Below are positions 45,837-54,859 of a DNA stretch of 64,000 nucleotides, one piece after another. Position 1 is the first letter of the stretch, and each line of letters opens with the position of its first letter. A program made the position numbers and the translations under genes. The notes beneath the pieces are model-generated. The model ran no database searches, was not told the DNA's origin, and saw nothing but the letters and a program-made list of their open reading frames with translations. Source of the stretch: Bin5 sp965261695 (GTDB lineage: Bacteria; Chloroflexota; Anaerolineae; Caldilineales; Caldilineaceae); assembly GCA_965261695.1 (NCBI GenBank), contig OZ253474.1, positions 1,302,001 through 1,366,000 of the forward strand, written 5' to 3'.

Positions 45837-46982
45837 ATGAACATTACGGGCCTGGACACGCTTTGCCTCTCTCGCATGCACGAACCGGAACGCCAGTGGT
45901 TCACTGCTCAGTACCGCACGGTGAAGGCCGATTGCGCGATAGTGCGGGTCCACACGGACCCGGGGCTGGTCGGGATCGGCGAGGCCAGCGCCTATGGCGT
46001 GCCGACGCGTATCGCCGAATGGGTTGACTGGCTGGCGCCGACGATCATCGGCAAAGATCCAGCGGACCCAGCCGCCGCGCCGCATCCCAACGGCAGGAAC
46101 CGTGCCCATGATGCGGCTGTGGCCGGAATAGACTGCGCCCTGTGGGATCTGCGCGGGCAGGTCGAGGGCAAACGGGTCAGCGAACTGCTCGGCGGCAGCC
46201 CGACTGATTCCGTGCCCATGTACGCGTCGAGCGGTTGCCGCTACGACTGGCGCAAGCGGCCGGAACAGCTGATCGAAGAGGCGCTGGGGTACGTCGAACA
46301 GGGCTTTCCTGTCATGAAGTTCCGTATTGGCACACAATGGGATTGGGACGGTGTAACGGTTGATCGCTTCCTCGGCCTGGTGCGGGAACTGCATCAGGCG
46401 GTGGCGGGGCGCATTGAGTTGGCATTGGACGGCAACTGTCGCCTGACACTGGAGGAGGCGCTGCCGATTGCCAGAGAGTTGGACCGGCTGGGCTTCGCGT
46501 GGTTGGAGGAGCCGATCCCGTGGAGCGACATCGAGGGCTACGCCGCGCTTGCGGCTGCCGTGGAGATGCCGGTGACCGGCGGCGAAAGCTTCACGACGCT
46601 GGAACAGTTTCGCCCCTATATTGAACAGCGCGCATACGATATCGTCCAACCCGACGCGGGCATCTGTGGGTTGACTGAGTTGGTACGCATCGCCGAGATG
46701 GCAGCGCATCACGGCCTGAAACTCTATCCCCATTCCTGGCACAACGGGCTGATGGCGATGGTCCATGCTCATGCGATCGCGGCCTTGCCGAATCTGGAGA
46801 TTCTCGAGGTCTGTCAGATCCAGGGGCCGCTCCAATGGGGCATCGCGGCAGAGCCGCCGCAAATGATCGATGGACACCTGCACCTGCCGGATCGGCCCGG
46901 GCTGGGCATTGAGGCGGCCGCTGACGTTGCCGAGCGCTACCCGTATATTGAAGGACATTACGCCCTCACGATTGAGCGATAG
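45837..46982 (+). CDS. Mandelate racemase/muconate lactonizing enzyme family protein (1)
   Basis: 381 residues. The N-terminal capping domain contains GIGEASAYGVPTRIAEWVDW. In the barrel, MKFRIGTQWDWDG holds the first-strand Lys region, LALDGNCRLTLEEA the first metal Asp, WLEEPIPW the Glu, TGGESFTTLEQF the third ligand, DIVQPDAGICGLTEL follows, and HSWHNG supplies the C-terminal His base. This points to an acid-sugar dehydratase or racemase of the enolase superfamily. It is the first gene of a cluster with a Gfo/Idh oxidoreductase and a dioxygenase, suggesting use of sugar acids. Confidence 0.9.
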   Translation: MNITGLDTLCLSRMHEPERQWFTAQYRTVKADCAIVRVHTDPGLVGIGEASAYGVPTRIAEWVDWLAPTIIGKDPADPAAAPHPNGRNRAHDAAVAGIDCALWDLRGQVEGKRVSELLGGSPTDSVPMYASSGCRYDWRKRPEQLIEEALGYVEQGFPVMKFRIGTQWDWDGVTVDRFLGLVRELHQAVAGRIELALDGNCRLTLEEALPIARELDRLGFAWLEEPIPWSDIEGYAALAAAVEMPVTGGESFTTLEQFRPYIEQRAYDIVQPDAGICGLTELVRIAEMAAHHGLKLYPHSWHNGLMAMVHAHAIAALPNLEILEVCQIQGPLQWGIAAEPPQMIDGHLHLPDRPGLGIEAAADVAERYPYIEGHYALTIER

Positions 46983-47069
46983 TCACAGCGGGCGGGATGC
47001 CCGCACTTTGAGGATGCGCCCGATGCGGGCACGTTGCCTGCGATCCCAGGGGCGCGGCAAGGAAACTCC

Positions 47070-48218
47070 ATGAACAAACTTCGTGTCGCAATCGTTGGCA
47101 TGGGCATTGGGAGGGCCAACGGTCTCGCTCTGGCGAATAACGCGCGGGCGGACGTCGTGGCGCTGTGTGATCTGTTCGAGGAGCGCATGACCGATTTCGC
47201 CCACCTCCTGCCGCAGCCCGATCAGGTTCGCCTGTTTACTGATTTCGACGAGCTTTGCCGTAGCCGGGAAATTGATGCGATCTTCATCGGCACGCCCAAT
47301 CAGCTCCACGTGCCGATGGGTCTGAAGGCGGTGGCCCACGGCAAGCACGTGCTCGTGACCAAGCCGCTGGCCGACTCGGTGGAGGCGGCCGCGCGCCTGG
47401 TGGAGGCGGCGGAGGCGGCCGGCGTCGTCAACATGATGTCCCTCTCCACCCGCTTCTCCCCGGACGTGCAGTACATGGGCGCGCTGGCGCGGCAGGGGAC
47501 GTTCGGCGAGCTTTACTATGCCCGCGCCCGCAGCATCCGGCGCAACGGCATCCCCGCATGGAATCCCGGCTTCATCCGCGCGGGAGGCGGCGCGTTCCGC
47601 GATATGGGCGTGCATGTGCTCGACTCGGCGTGGTGGCTGCTGGGGATGCCGCAACCGTTAAACGTAACCGGTGTGGCCGGGGCGAAGTTCGGGCCGCGCG
47701 GGTTGGGCTACTTCGGGCGCAAGGGACCCAGCCAGGCGTTGGCCGCGCCGCAGAGTTACTACAGCCAGTTTGCCGCTGACGACTACGCCGGCGGCTTCAT
47801 TCGCTTCGAGGATGGGAGCGGCCTGCAGGTAGAGAGCTTCTGGGCCTCCCATCAGCCCGGCGACTTGCAGATTGAGTTGTTCGGCACGGAAGCGGGCGCG
47901 CGCGTGCGGCCCCCGACCCTCTACACGAACGGTCCGATCTCGCCCGCAGTGCTGGAAACGGCAGAAACGTTTGACGCCAGACCGCAGGCAGGCCATCATC
48001 TCGGCGTTGACGACCGCCCCCTGGATGTCACCTTCGAGGGTCTTGCAGAGGTAAAGAGTAGGTCATGGAACGCCATCGCCGAACATTTCATCGCCTGCAT
48101 TCTGGACGGCGTACCATGCAATGCCCCCCTGCGGCATGGATTGATCGTACAGAAGATGATGGAGGGTCTGTTGCGCAGCGCGGAGATCGGGCAGGAGGTA
48201 CGTCTGGGCAGCGAGTGA
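47070..48218 (+). CDS. Gfo/Idh/MocA family oxidoreductase (2)
   Basis: 382 residues from the ATG at 47070, with AAGGAA upstream; a longer TTG-started frame at 47034 is less likely. VAIVGMGIGRANGLAL is the nucleotide-binding loop and LVTKPLADSVEAAARLVEAA the catalytic Lys-Pro segment. AFRDMGVHVLDSAWWLLGMP is the family's substrate-domain helix. It probably oxidises a sugar or inositol derivative with NAD(P). It sits 87 bp after the MR/MLE gene and 14 bp before the dioxygenase gene. Confidence 0.9.
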   Translation: MNKLRVAIVGMGIGRANGLALANNARADVVALCDLFEERMTDFAHLLPQPDQVRLFTDFDELCRSREIDAIFIGTPNQLHVPMGLKAVAHGKHVLVTKPLADSVEAAARLVEAAEAAGVVNMMSLSTRFSPDVQYMGALARQGTFGELYYARARSIRRNGIPAWNPGFIRAGGGAFRDMGVHVLDSAWWLLGMPQPLNVTGVAGAKFGPRGLGYFGRKGPSQALAAPQSYYSQFAADDYAGGFIRFEDGSGLQVESFWASHQPGDLQIELFGTEAGARVRPPTLYTNGPISPAVLETAETFDARPQAGHHLGVDDRPLDVTFEGLAEVKSRSWNAIAEHFIACILDGVPCNAPLRHGLIVQKMMEGLLRSAEIGQEVRLGSE

Positions 48219-48232
48219 ACGAGGAGGGAGAG

Positions 48233-49141
48233 ATGCCGGTTTTGAGCGAAAGAGATTGGGCGTTCTGGGAAGAGAACGGCTATGTCGTGATCCCCAATGC
48301 TGTGCCGCAGGCGAATCTGGACGCGCTGATCAGGCGAATCTGGACATTCCTGGGGATGGATGGCGCCGATCAGGAGTCGTGGTACAGGTACAAGCCGTAT
48401 ACGCGTGAGGACCACTGTTCGCCGATCTCGGAGGCGGGCATGGTGGAGATGTATCAGCACCAGACGTTGTGGGACAACCGCCAGTATCCGCGCCTGCATC
48501 AGGCATTCAGCGAGATACTGGGCGCCGAGAAGCTGTGGGTTTCGCTGGACCGGGCCAACATGAAGCCGCCGGCGCGGGCGGACAAGCCGGCGTGGGGCCA
48601 CAAGGGGATGATCCACTGGGACCTCGACACTGCCGCAATTCCCCTGCTTGAAGGCGATGAGATTGCCGCCACCTGGCGCCCCGATCCGTCTACGCATCTG
48701 GGCGTCCAAGGCGTGCTCTACCTGACCGATACTGAGGCCGACCAGGGCGGTTTCCAGTGTATTCCCGGCTTTCACAGGACATACTACGAATGGGTGAAGA
48801 GCCAGCCTGCCGACCGCAATCCCCGTTTTCCCGACATGACCGGCCTCCAGATCAAGGCGGTGGACGGCAGGGCGGGCGATCTGGTCATCTGGCACCGGCT
48901 GCTGGCGCACGGCAACGGCCACAACCGCTTGACGCGGCCGCGGCTGGCCCAGTACATCACGATGTCGCCAGCCAGAGAAGATGATGAAGCCGAACGGGCC
49001 GCGCGCATCCTCTCCTGGCAGGAGTGCCGTCCGATGCCCAATTGGCAGGGGGATCCGCGCGATTGGGAGCATCGGCATCAGACGCCGGCCCGCCTGACCG
49101 CGCTGGGGCGCAAGCTGCTGGGGCTGGACTGGTGGAAATGA
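48233..49141 (+). CDS. Phytanoyl-CoA dioxygenase (PhyH) family protein
   Basis: 302 residues from the ATG at 48233, preceded by GAGGAGGGAG. The double-stranded beta-helix Fe(II)/2-oxoglutarate dioxygenase has its HxD in GMIHWDLDTAAIPLLEGDEI and the distal His and Arg in LVIWHRLLAHGNGHNRLTRP. It hydroxylates an unknown substrate with O2 and 2-oxoglutarate. Such genes are multiplied in marine Chloroflexota together with MR/MLE and Gfo/Idh enzymes, as in this cluster. Confidence 0.88.
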   Translation: MPVLSERDWAFWEENGYVVIPNAVPQANLDALIRRIWTFLGMDGADQESWYRYKPYTREDHCSPISEAGMVEMYQHQTLWDNRQYPRLHQAFSEILGAEKLWVSLDRANMKPPARADKPAWGHKGMIHWDLDTAAIPLLEGDEIAATWRPDPSTHLGVQGVLYLTDTEADQGGFQCIPGFHRTYYEWVKSQPADRNPRFPDMTGLQIKAVDGRAGDLVIWHRLLAHGNGHNRLTRPRLAQYITMSPAREDDEAERAARILSWQECRPMPNWQGDPRDWEHRHQTPARLTALGRKLLGLDWWK

Positions 49142-49160
49142 AGTCCGGCAATGCGTTCAG

Positions 49161-49943
49161 CTATTCGTCCCCCTTGGACAGAACGGTCAACAGATAAAGT
49201 TTGAGACCGTGGAGGCGCGGCGCATCAGTGATTTTTTCGAAAATGAGCGCGCAGTAGAAGATAAATGGCGAAAAGGCGAGGTAGAATGGATTGCCGACAA
49301 AGACGGTCGCTGTCGAACGCAGTCCGGCCTGTTGACAAAGTTTCGCTATCCGCGCGGCTGTATTGGCGCGGTAAAATGTAGGGAAGGATTCATGTTGAGG
49401 CCGCTGCAACAGGCGCGCGATCAAGCCGCTCTGGCTGCGTCCACTTAGCAGACGGCTCAGCAGGGGAATGTAGTTGTTGGCGTTGGTCGTAAAGAGAACG
49501 CAGTTGCCCCCTGGCCGTAAGATGCGCGCGATTTGCGCGAAGACTGGCTCGGGGCGCTCGAAATGCTCGACCGCCCACTGGCTGATGATCAGATCGAAGC
49601 AGTTGTCCGCGAATGGGAGCGCGTCGCCGTCAGCCAGGACAGCATGGGCGACGGCGCGATTATGTTGCAGATCGGCAAAGCTCAAGTCCACGCCCACACA
49701 GCGTTTTGCCCCTTGGATCTGCTCCGCGGCCAGGCTCGTGCGCCCACAACCCAGGTCGAGCAGCAGCGTCTCCGGCGTCACCAGGTCGGCGACAATGTCC
49801 TGATACTGCTCACCGGCGTTGCGGAATCCGGGATACCAGCGCGCAAAGATCTCCTCACACTTGCGGTATTGACTGGTTGTCGTGAAGTCGGCCACGTCCA
49901 CTGTCTCCGAAATATCCATGCCCCAAAGGCGCCGAGCATACAC
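49161..49943 (-). CDS. Class I SAM-dependent methyltransferase
   Basis: 260 residues; the ATG at 49919 (MDISETVDVADFTTTSQYRK) may be the true start. SAM motif I is LLLDLGCGRTSLAAEQIQGA, followed by VGVDLSFADLQHN (motif II acidic), DGDALPFADNCFDLIISQWA (motif III-like) and RILRPGGNCVLFTTN. The substrate is unknown. It is divergent from the GT39 gene, with only 20-70 bp between them, so the two may share a regulatory region, possibly in cell-envelope glycan synthesis. Confidence 0.87.
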   Translation of the reverse strand: MYARRLWGMDISETVDVADFTTTSQYRKCEEIFARWYPGFRNAGEQYQDIVADLVTPETLLLDLGCGRTSLAAEQIQGAKRCVGVDLSFADLQHNRAVAHAVLADGDALPFADNCFDLIISQWAVEHFERPEPVFAQIARILRPGGNCVLFTTNANNYIPLLSRLLSGRSQSGLIARLLQRPQHESFPTFYRANTAARIAKLCQQAGLRSTATVFVGNPFYLAFSPFIFYCALIFEKITDAPRLHGLKLYLLTVLSKGDE

Positions 49944-49990
49944 ATAAGTTTAGCCCCCTTGTTTTGAACCCCCAATTGCCTTGGAGTAGA

Positions 49991-51580
49991 ATGTTCACAT
50001 TGCGCGACATTGCAGCCACTTTCCTTGCGCAAAGAACAGGCCATGGCGACCAGATCGTGCGTTTCGCATTGCCCACCACAGTCGCAGATCAGCAGACTGT
50101 TGCCCCCTCCCACGCCGCCCCTCCTCTGCCCAATACTGTGGGAGGGCCTGGTTATCGGTGGCATCTGAGTTTTTTGCTTCTGCTGGCGTTTGGCCTGCGC
50201 CTTGTCATGCTGGATCGCTTTCGCTTTCATCAGGATGAGGCGCTTTACAGCTACTGGGCGCTGCATTTCCTGCACGATGATCCCAATTTCCTCAAGCAGT
50301 GGATAGACAAGCCGCCCTTGTTCATCTGGCTGCTTGCCTCCTGCTTTCAGGCGTTTGGCACGTCGGAGGCAAGCGCACGGCTGCTGAACATCGCGATCAG
50401 CACGCTCACAATTCCGGTTGTCGCCGCCATTGGCCGCCAGGCGTGGACTGCCAACGCGGGCCTGGTGGCAGCGGCTGCCTATGCCCTGAATCCGTTTGCG
50501 ATCAGCTATAGTCCGACTGCTTTCACCGATCCCCTCTTCGTGCTGGGGGGCGTCAGTTCTGTCTACGCTGCGCAACGATGCCGTCCGCTCTGGGCCGGCC
50601 TGTGTCTGGGCGGCGCGATCATAGCCAAACAGCAGGGCGTCTTCTTCATCCCGCTGACACTGGCCGTTCTGTTGGCGGGCAACCTGGGCGCCAGATCGGT
50701 TGCGACAAAGCTCCTGCGTTTTGGTAGCGGCCTGGCCTTGACAATCCTGCCGATTCTGTACTGGGACAGCCTGCGCTGGGCGGTCGCGCCTTCGCCCTGG
50801 GACTTGGGCATACGCAACTATGGCGCGCTGGAAATTGTCGCGCTCGCGCAATGGCCTGACCGCGTGTCGCGCATCGCCGAACTGCTCTGGTATCTGGCCG
50901 CCAATCAGATCGTCTGGGTCGTTCTAGCCGTCGCTTTGGCGTTTGCGCTCCTGCGCGGGCGGATGGCGAGGCATACGTCTGCGCGGCGGACGACGATCTT
51001 TGCGATCCTGCTATGCGGATGGATCGGGGCGTACTTGGGCTTACACGCTGTCGCCAGTCTGCCGCTGTGGGATCGCTATTTCTTGCCAATTGCGCCATTC
51101 TTTGCCATCCTGGTCGGTGGCATCAGCGCGCGGATACTCGCGGCCAGTTCCACGCGCTGGAGACAGGTCGTGCTCGGGTTTTGGATTGTGCTCATGCTGC
51201 CCGGTGCCGTACAGGCATCCAGGGGCGAAATCCCGATTGGCAGCGATCATGGCGCGTACGATGGCCTGCGGGAAGCATTCGTCTGGCTGGACAACCATGG
51301 CCACGCGGGATCGGTTCTCTACCACCAGGCATTGAGTTGGCACCTGCGCTTCTATCTTTATGAAAACCCGCACCTATACAGCGTGCGCTGGTTCGCCAGC
51401 CCGGTCGCGCTGGCGGATGATGCCGCAAAGATGGCTAGGCGCTCCAAGTTCGTCATCGTTCCGACCTGGCTGCCGCTGCGAAGCAGATACCCGCATCTGG
51501 CCGCGCGTGGACTGGAACTGATACAAAGACACAGGGTCGAGCAGTTCACGGTCTATGAACTCAAATTACACAGCCGCTGA
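49991..51580 (+). CDS. GT39/ArnT-like membrane glycosyltransferase
   Basis: 529 residues from the ATG at 49991 (GGAG 5 nt upstream); a TTG at 49964 also opens the frame. About 10 transmembrane segments begin with WHLSFLLLLAFGLRLVMLD. The periplasmic loop FRFHQDEALYSYWALHFLHD has the Asp-Glu pair typical of PMT/ArnT-type enzymes that use polyprenyl-phosphate sugars, followed by WIDKPPLFIWLLAS. A soluble C-terminal domain ends the protein. It probably glycosylates lipid or protein at the outer face of the membrane. Confidence 0.85.
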   Translation: MFTLRDIAATFLAQRTGHGDQIVRFALPTTVADQQTVAPSHAAPPLPNTVGGPGYRWHLSFLLLLAFGLRLVMLDRFRFHQDEALYSYWALHFLHDDPNFLKQWIDKPPLFIWLLASCFQAFGTSEASARLLNIAISTLTIPVVAAIGRQAWTANAGLVAAAAYALNPFAISYSPTAFTDPLFVLGGVSSVYAAQRCRPLWAGLCLGGAIIAKQQGVFFIPLTLAVLLAGNLGARSVATKLLRFGSGLALTILPILYWDSLRWAVAPSPWDLGIRNYGALEIVALAQWPDRVSRIAELLWYLAANQIVWVVLAVALAFALLRGRMARHTSARRTTIFAILLCGWIGAYLGLHAVASLPLWDRYFLPIAPFFAILVGGISARILAASSTRWRQVVLGFWIVLMLPGAVQASRGEIPIGSDHGAYDGLREAFVWLDNHGHAGSVLYHQALSWHLRFYLYENPHLYSVRWFASPVALADDAAKMARRSKFVIVPTWLPLRSRYPHLAARGLELIQRHRVEQFTVYELKLHSR

Positions 51581-51648
51581 CAGATCGGGTAGAGAAAGTT
51601 TCAGTGCGCCTCTGCTCGAGACAAGCGCTAAAGAACAGGAGGCTAGAC

Positions 51649-52617
51649 ATGATGTCAATCGAGGGAAGTTTGGCTGATTCCGGCGTGCTTTCGAGGGCGC
51701 AGGGCTGTCTTCTCGGTCAGCTGATCGGGGACTCGCTCGGCAGCCTGGTGGAGTTCAAGCGACCGGCGGACATTCTGCGGCGTTACCCCGACGGCGTGCG
51801 CGACATGGCCGACGGAGGCACGTGGGGCACGATTGCGGGACAGCCGACGGATGACTCCGAGATGGCGCTGATCCTGGCGCGTACGATGGTCGAGCAGGGA
51901 AGATTCGACGCGGCTCAGATTAGGAATGCATATGTCTTCTGGCTGAACTCGGACCCATTCGACTGCGGCACGACCATTTCAAGCGGCTTGACCGGGTGGC
52001 ATAATCCCGATAGCCAGGCCAATGGCGCAATGATGCGGATCAGCCCGCTGGGTGTATACGGGGTCAACCACGAGTTGGAGCAGGTGGCGGAGTGGGCGCG
52101 GCAGGACGCGGCGGTCACCCATATTCACCCGATCTGCCAGCAGGCCAACGCGCTGTTCGCGATGGCGATAACCCACGCTTTGCGCACGGGATCCAGCGCC
52201 GATGACCTCTATCAGCAGGTCGTGATGTGGGCAGAGGGGATGGACGCGCACGAGAGCCTGAAAAAGACGGTTGCCGGCGCGGCCGACTCTCCACCGATTG
52301 ATTTCGTGAGCTCACAGGGATGGGTGCTCATCGCCTTTCGCAATGCGCTATGGCAGCTTCTCAACGCCGAAAATATGGAAGAAGGCATCGTCGACACCAT
52401 CATGCGCGGGGGCGACACCGACACGAACGCGGCGATATGCGGGGCGCTGTTGGGCGCAGTGTACGGGCGGGAGGCGATCCCCCATCGGTGGGTCGAAACG
52501 ATTATCAACTGCCGGCCGCGCGCGGGCGTTGCGGGCGTGCGCAGACCTCGGCCCGAATGCTTCTGGCCGGCAGATGCTCTTGAATTGGCGGAGCGGTTGA
52601 TTGCACGGGCGGATTGA
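51649..52617 (+). CDS. ADP-ribosylglycohydrolase (DraG-type)
   Basis: 322 residues from the ATG at 51649 with AGGAGG 7 nt upstream. The metal-binding motif PTDDSEMALILARTM and the C-terminal MRGGDTDTNAAICGALLGAV are the signatures of the ADP-ribosylglycohydrolase fold, which binds two Mg ions and removes ADP-ribose from proteins, nucleic acids or small molecules. AQGCLLGQLIGDSLGSLVEF is the usual N-terminal helix. It precedes a DUF1907 gene and an MR/MLE gene on the same strand. Its target here is unknown. Confidence 0.92.
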   Translation: MMSIEGSLADSGVLSRAQGCLLGQLIGDSLGSLVEFKRPADILRRYPDGVRDMADGGTWGTIAGQPTDDSEMALILARTMVEQGRFDAAQIRNAYVFWLNSDPFDCGTTISSGLTGWHNPDSQANGAMMRISPLGVYGVNHELEQVAEWARQDAAVTHIHPICQQANALFAMAITHALRTGSSADDLYQQVVMWAEGMDAHESLKKTVAGAADSPPIDFVSSQGWVLIAFRNALWQLLNAENMEEGIVDTIMRGGDTDTNAAICGALLGAVYGREAIPHRWVETIINCRPRAGVAGVRRPRPECFWPADALELAERLIARAD

Positions 52618-52639
52618 AGCACGAGACCGGAGAACAATC

Positions 52640-53686
52640 ATGGCAGAAATGAAGCGAGTGGAACTGTGGACGCCGCAGCTGGAGGAGTTGGCGCCGGTCG
52701 TGCGGGATGGATTGCAGGCAAACTATGCCCACGTCGAAGTCGAGGTTACCGAGTGCCCGGATCTGCGGAGTCTGGGCTGCGCGACCGCAGGCATCGGCGG
52801 CTCCACCGTCCTGCTGGAGGTAGGCGGCGAACCCTACGCACACAACCCCAACTATCGGCAGGTCACATTTGATATGGCGCAGATGGCCCGCGACTGCGGC
52901 CAGGTGGAGGGGAGCATCCTCGGCGCGGGCATGGCCTACCCGGGCGTGTTGGATGGACATTGCGGCGAGCTGATAGCGACGTTGCAGGCGGGGCGGGTCA
53001 ACCGCTCCAAGGTGGCGCGGGTGGGGGGTCAACAGGAGTGCATCGTTGAGCCATACGCGTCGACGCGCCATAGCGGCCTCTCCAATCTCTTCCTGTCGGA
53101 AGGCCGTCAGGGAAGGGTGCTCAAAGTCAACGTGGAAAAGCGGATCGGCAAGGAAGGCTCATTCACCCAGGCGCTGCGCAAGAGCCTGCAAGCGCATCCG
53201 CAGATCGGCGCGTTCAGCACGAGAGGCACACCACCCCTCACACTGCAACTCGGCCTGGGCGGCGTCTTCATCGTCGAAGCGGGCCAGATCCGCTCCCATA
53301 TCATGCCGGACTACGAGTGCATCGCCCATCGCTATTACGACACCCAGAGCGAGGAAGTCATCGCCGACTTTCTCCAGTTCTATGAGCACATGGGGCCGGA
53401 CCTTCTGTGCCTCGCTGTCATCTGGACCGGCGACCCCACTGGCGGGCGGTTGCACCTGCGCGAATCCGGCGAGCATACGCACTTTTTCCACTTAGGAGAC
53501 CGCAACCAGGCGGGGCATTACCACTATGACTTAAGCCCGGAGACGATTCGGTACACGGGATATTTCAACATTGCCGCTGAACTGGTGCGCATCGGCGACA
53601 TCTATGCGGAATTCGAAAGGGTCAATGCGTCTCTGCTCGAAAGAGACGCAAGGCAATCATCAGAGACGGACAAGGAGCAGAAATGA
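52640..53686 (+). CDS. DUF1907 (C11orf54/PTD012-like) protein
   Basis: 348 residues from the ATG at 52640, which has GGAGAAC upstream. It is recognised by GGSTVLLEVGGEPYAHNPNY, then LSNLFLSEGRQGRVLKVNVE and the zinc-binding cluster EHTHFFHLGDRNQAGHYHYD, three His ligands as in human C11orf54. That protein has ester-hydrolase activity on model substrates; the natural substrate is uncertain. Its stop overlaps the start of the MR/MLE gene (ATGA), so the two are coupled and probably act in one pathway. Confidence 0.88.
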   Translation: MAEMKRVELWTPQLEELAPVVRDGLQANYAHVEVEVTECPDLRSLGCATAGIGGSTVLLEVGGEPYAHNPNYRQVTFDMAQMARDCGQVEGSILGAGMAYPGVLDGHCGELIATLQAGRVNRSKVARVGGQQECIVEPYASTRHSGLSNLFLSEGRQGRVLKVNVEKRIGKEGSFTQALRKSLQAHPQIGAFSTRGTPPLTLQLGLGGVFIVEAGQIRSHIMPDYECIAHRYYDTQSEEVIADFLQFYEHMGPDLLCLAVIWTGDPTGGRLHLRESGEHTHFFHLGDRNQAGHYHYDLSPETIRYTGYFNIAAELVRIGDIYAEFERVNASLLERDARQSSETDKEQK

Positions 53687-54795
53687 AGATTCAGGAGATC
53701 AGCGCGGTCGGGTTGCGCGGCGCGACGCCGGAGGGCGGCTGGAGCGAGGAGCTGAAGGAGGAGGATTGCATCCACACGCTGGTTTGCGTCGAGACGGATC
53801 AGGGCGTCACTGGCTGCGGCTCCGTCTTCACCAACGATGGGCTTGTGTTGGCCGCGTTGGAGGTACTGCGCCCGCTGGTGATCGGCCAGCCGGCCATCGA
53901 GCCGGAACGGGTAAGCGAGCGGCTGCACCAGAACACGTTCTGGCTGGGGCGGGGCGGCAGCGTCACCCACGCGATCAGCGGCATCGACATCGCCCTGTGG
54001 GACATTCTAGGCAAGGTCACCGGGCAGCCGGTGGGACGGCTTTTGGGCGGGCGCTACCGCGAGCGGGTTCGGCCGTACGCCTCGCTGCTGATGGAACAGC
54101 CAGACCCGCTGCGGGACGAACTGCAGCGCTGGAAGGAGCAGGGCTTCCGCGCATTCAAAATGGGCTGGGGCCCCTTTGGCCGCGTGAGCGACAAACTGGA
54201 CGAGGAGATCGTTGCGACGGCGCGGGAGGTGGTGGGCGACGACAATCAGTTGATGGTGGACGCCGGCGGCAGCGACGCGCACTGGCAGGGCCGCTATACG
54301 TGGGCGCTGCGTTGCGCGCAGATGTTGGCCGACTACGGCGTGGACTGGTTTGAGGAGCCGCTGCGCCCGGACGATCTGGAAGATTTCATCCATCTGCGCC
54401 GCAACACGACAGTTCCTATTACCGGCGGCGAGGTCCTGACACGGCGCCAGTCGTTCCTGCCCTTCCTGCAGCAGGGCGCGTTCGATATTGTGCAGCCGGA
54501 CGTGGCCAAGGTGGGCGGCATCAGCGAGGAGCGGCGCATCGGCTGGACGGCGCAGGAGTTCGGCGTGCGCATGATTCCGCACGGGTGGAACACGGCACTG
54601 GGGCTGGCAGCCGATCTGCAACTGGCCTCGGCCCTCGCCGATACAGACCTGGTGGAATACAAGACCGGCTCACCTTATATTGACGAGATCGTGGTCGGCG
54701 GCTGGCAACTGGACGCGGATGGGATGCTGCCGATACCCGATGCGCCGGGGTTGGGGATCGAATTGGATATGGACGCGGTGGCGCGCTATACGTAG
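53683..54795 (+). CDS. Mandelate racemase/muconate lactonizing enzyme family protein (2)
   Basis: 370 residues. Capping domain: VCVETDQGVTGCGSVFTNDG. In the barrel, FRAFKMGWGPFG holds the Lys region, LMVDAGGSDAHWQG the metal Asp, WFEEPLRPDDLED the Glu, ITGGEVLTRRQSF the third ligand, DIVQPDVAKVGGI follows, and IPHGWNTALG has the His. It is full length and a distant paralogue of the 45837 gene. It is translationally coupled to the DUF1907 gene upstream. It probably acts on an acid sugar or related compound. Confidence 0.9.
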   Translation: MKIQEISAVGLRGATPEGGWSEELKEEDCIHTLVCVETDQGVTGCGSVFTNDGLVLAALEVLRPLVIGQPAIEPERVSERLHQNTFWLGRGGSVTHAISGIDIALWDILGKVTGQPVGRLLGGRYRERVRPYASLLMEQPDPLRDELQRWKEQGFRAFKMGWGPFGRVSDKLDEEIVATAREVVGDDNQLMVDAGGSDAHWQGRYTWALRCAQMLADYGVDWFEEPLRPDDLEDFIHLRRNTTVPITGGEVLTRRQSFLPFLQQGAFDIVQPDVAKVGGISEERRIGWTAQEFGVRMIPHGWNTALGLAADLQLASALADTDLVEYKTGSPYIDEIVVGGWQLDADGMLPIPDAPGLGIELDMDAVARYT

Positions 54796-54859
54796 GTTGC
54801 CCAGGGGCGGGCTGAGGTTCGAATTGCGTCGTGCCTTTTGCCTAGACTGGAAGAGTTAT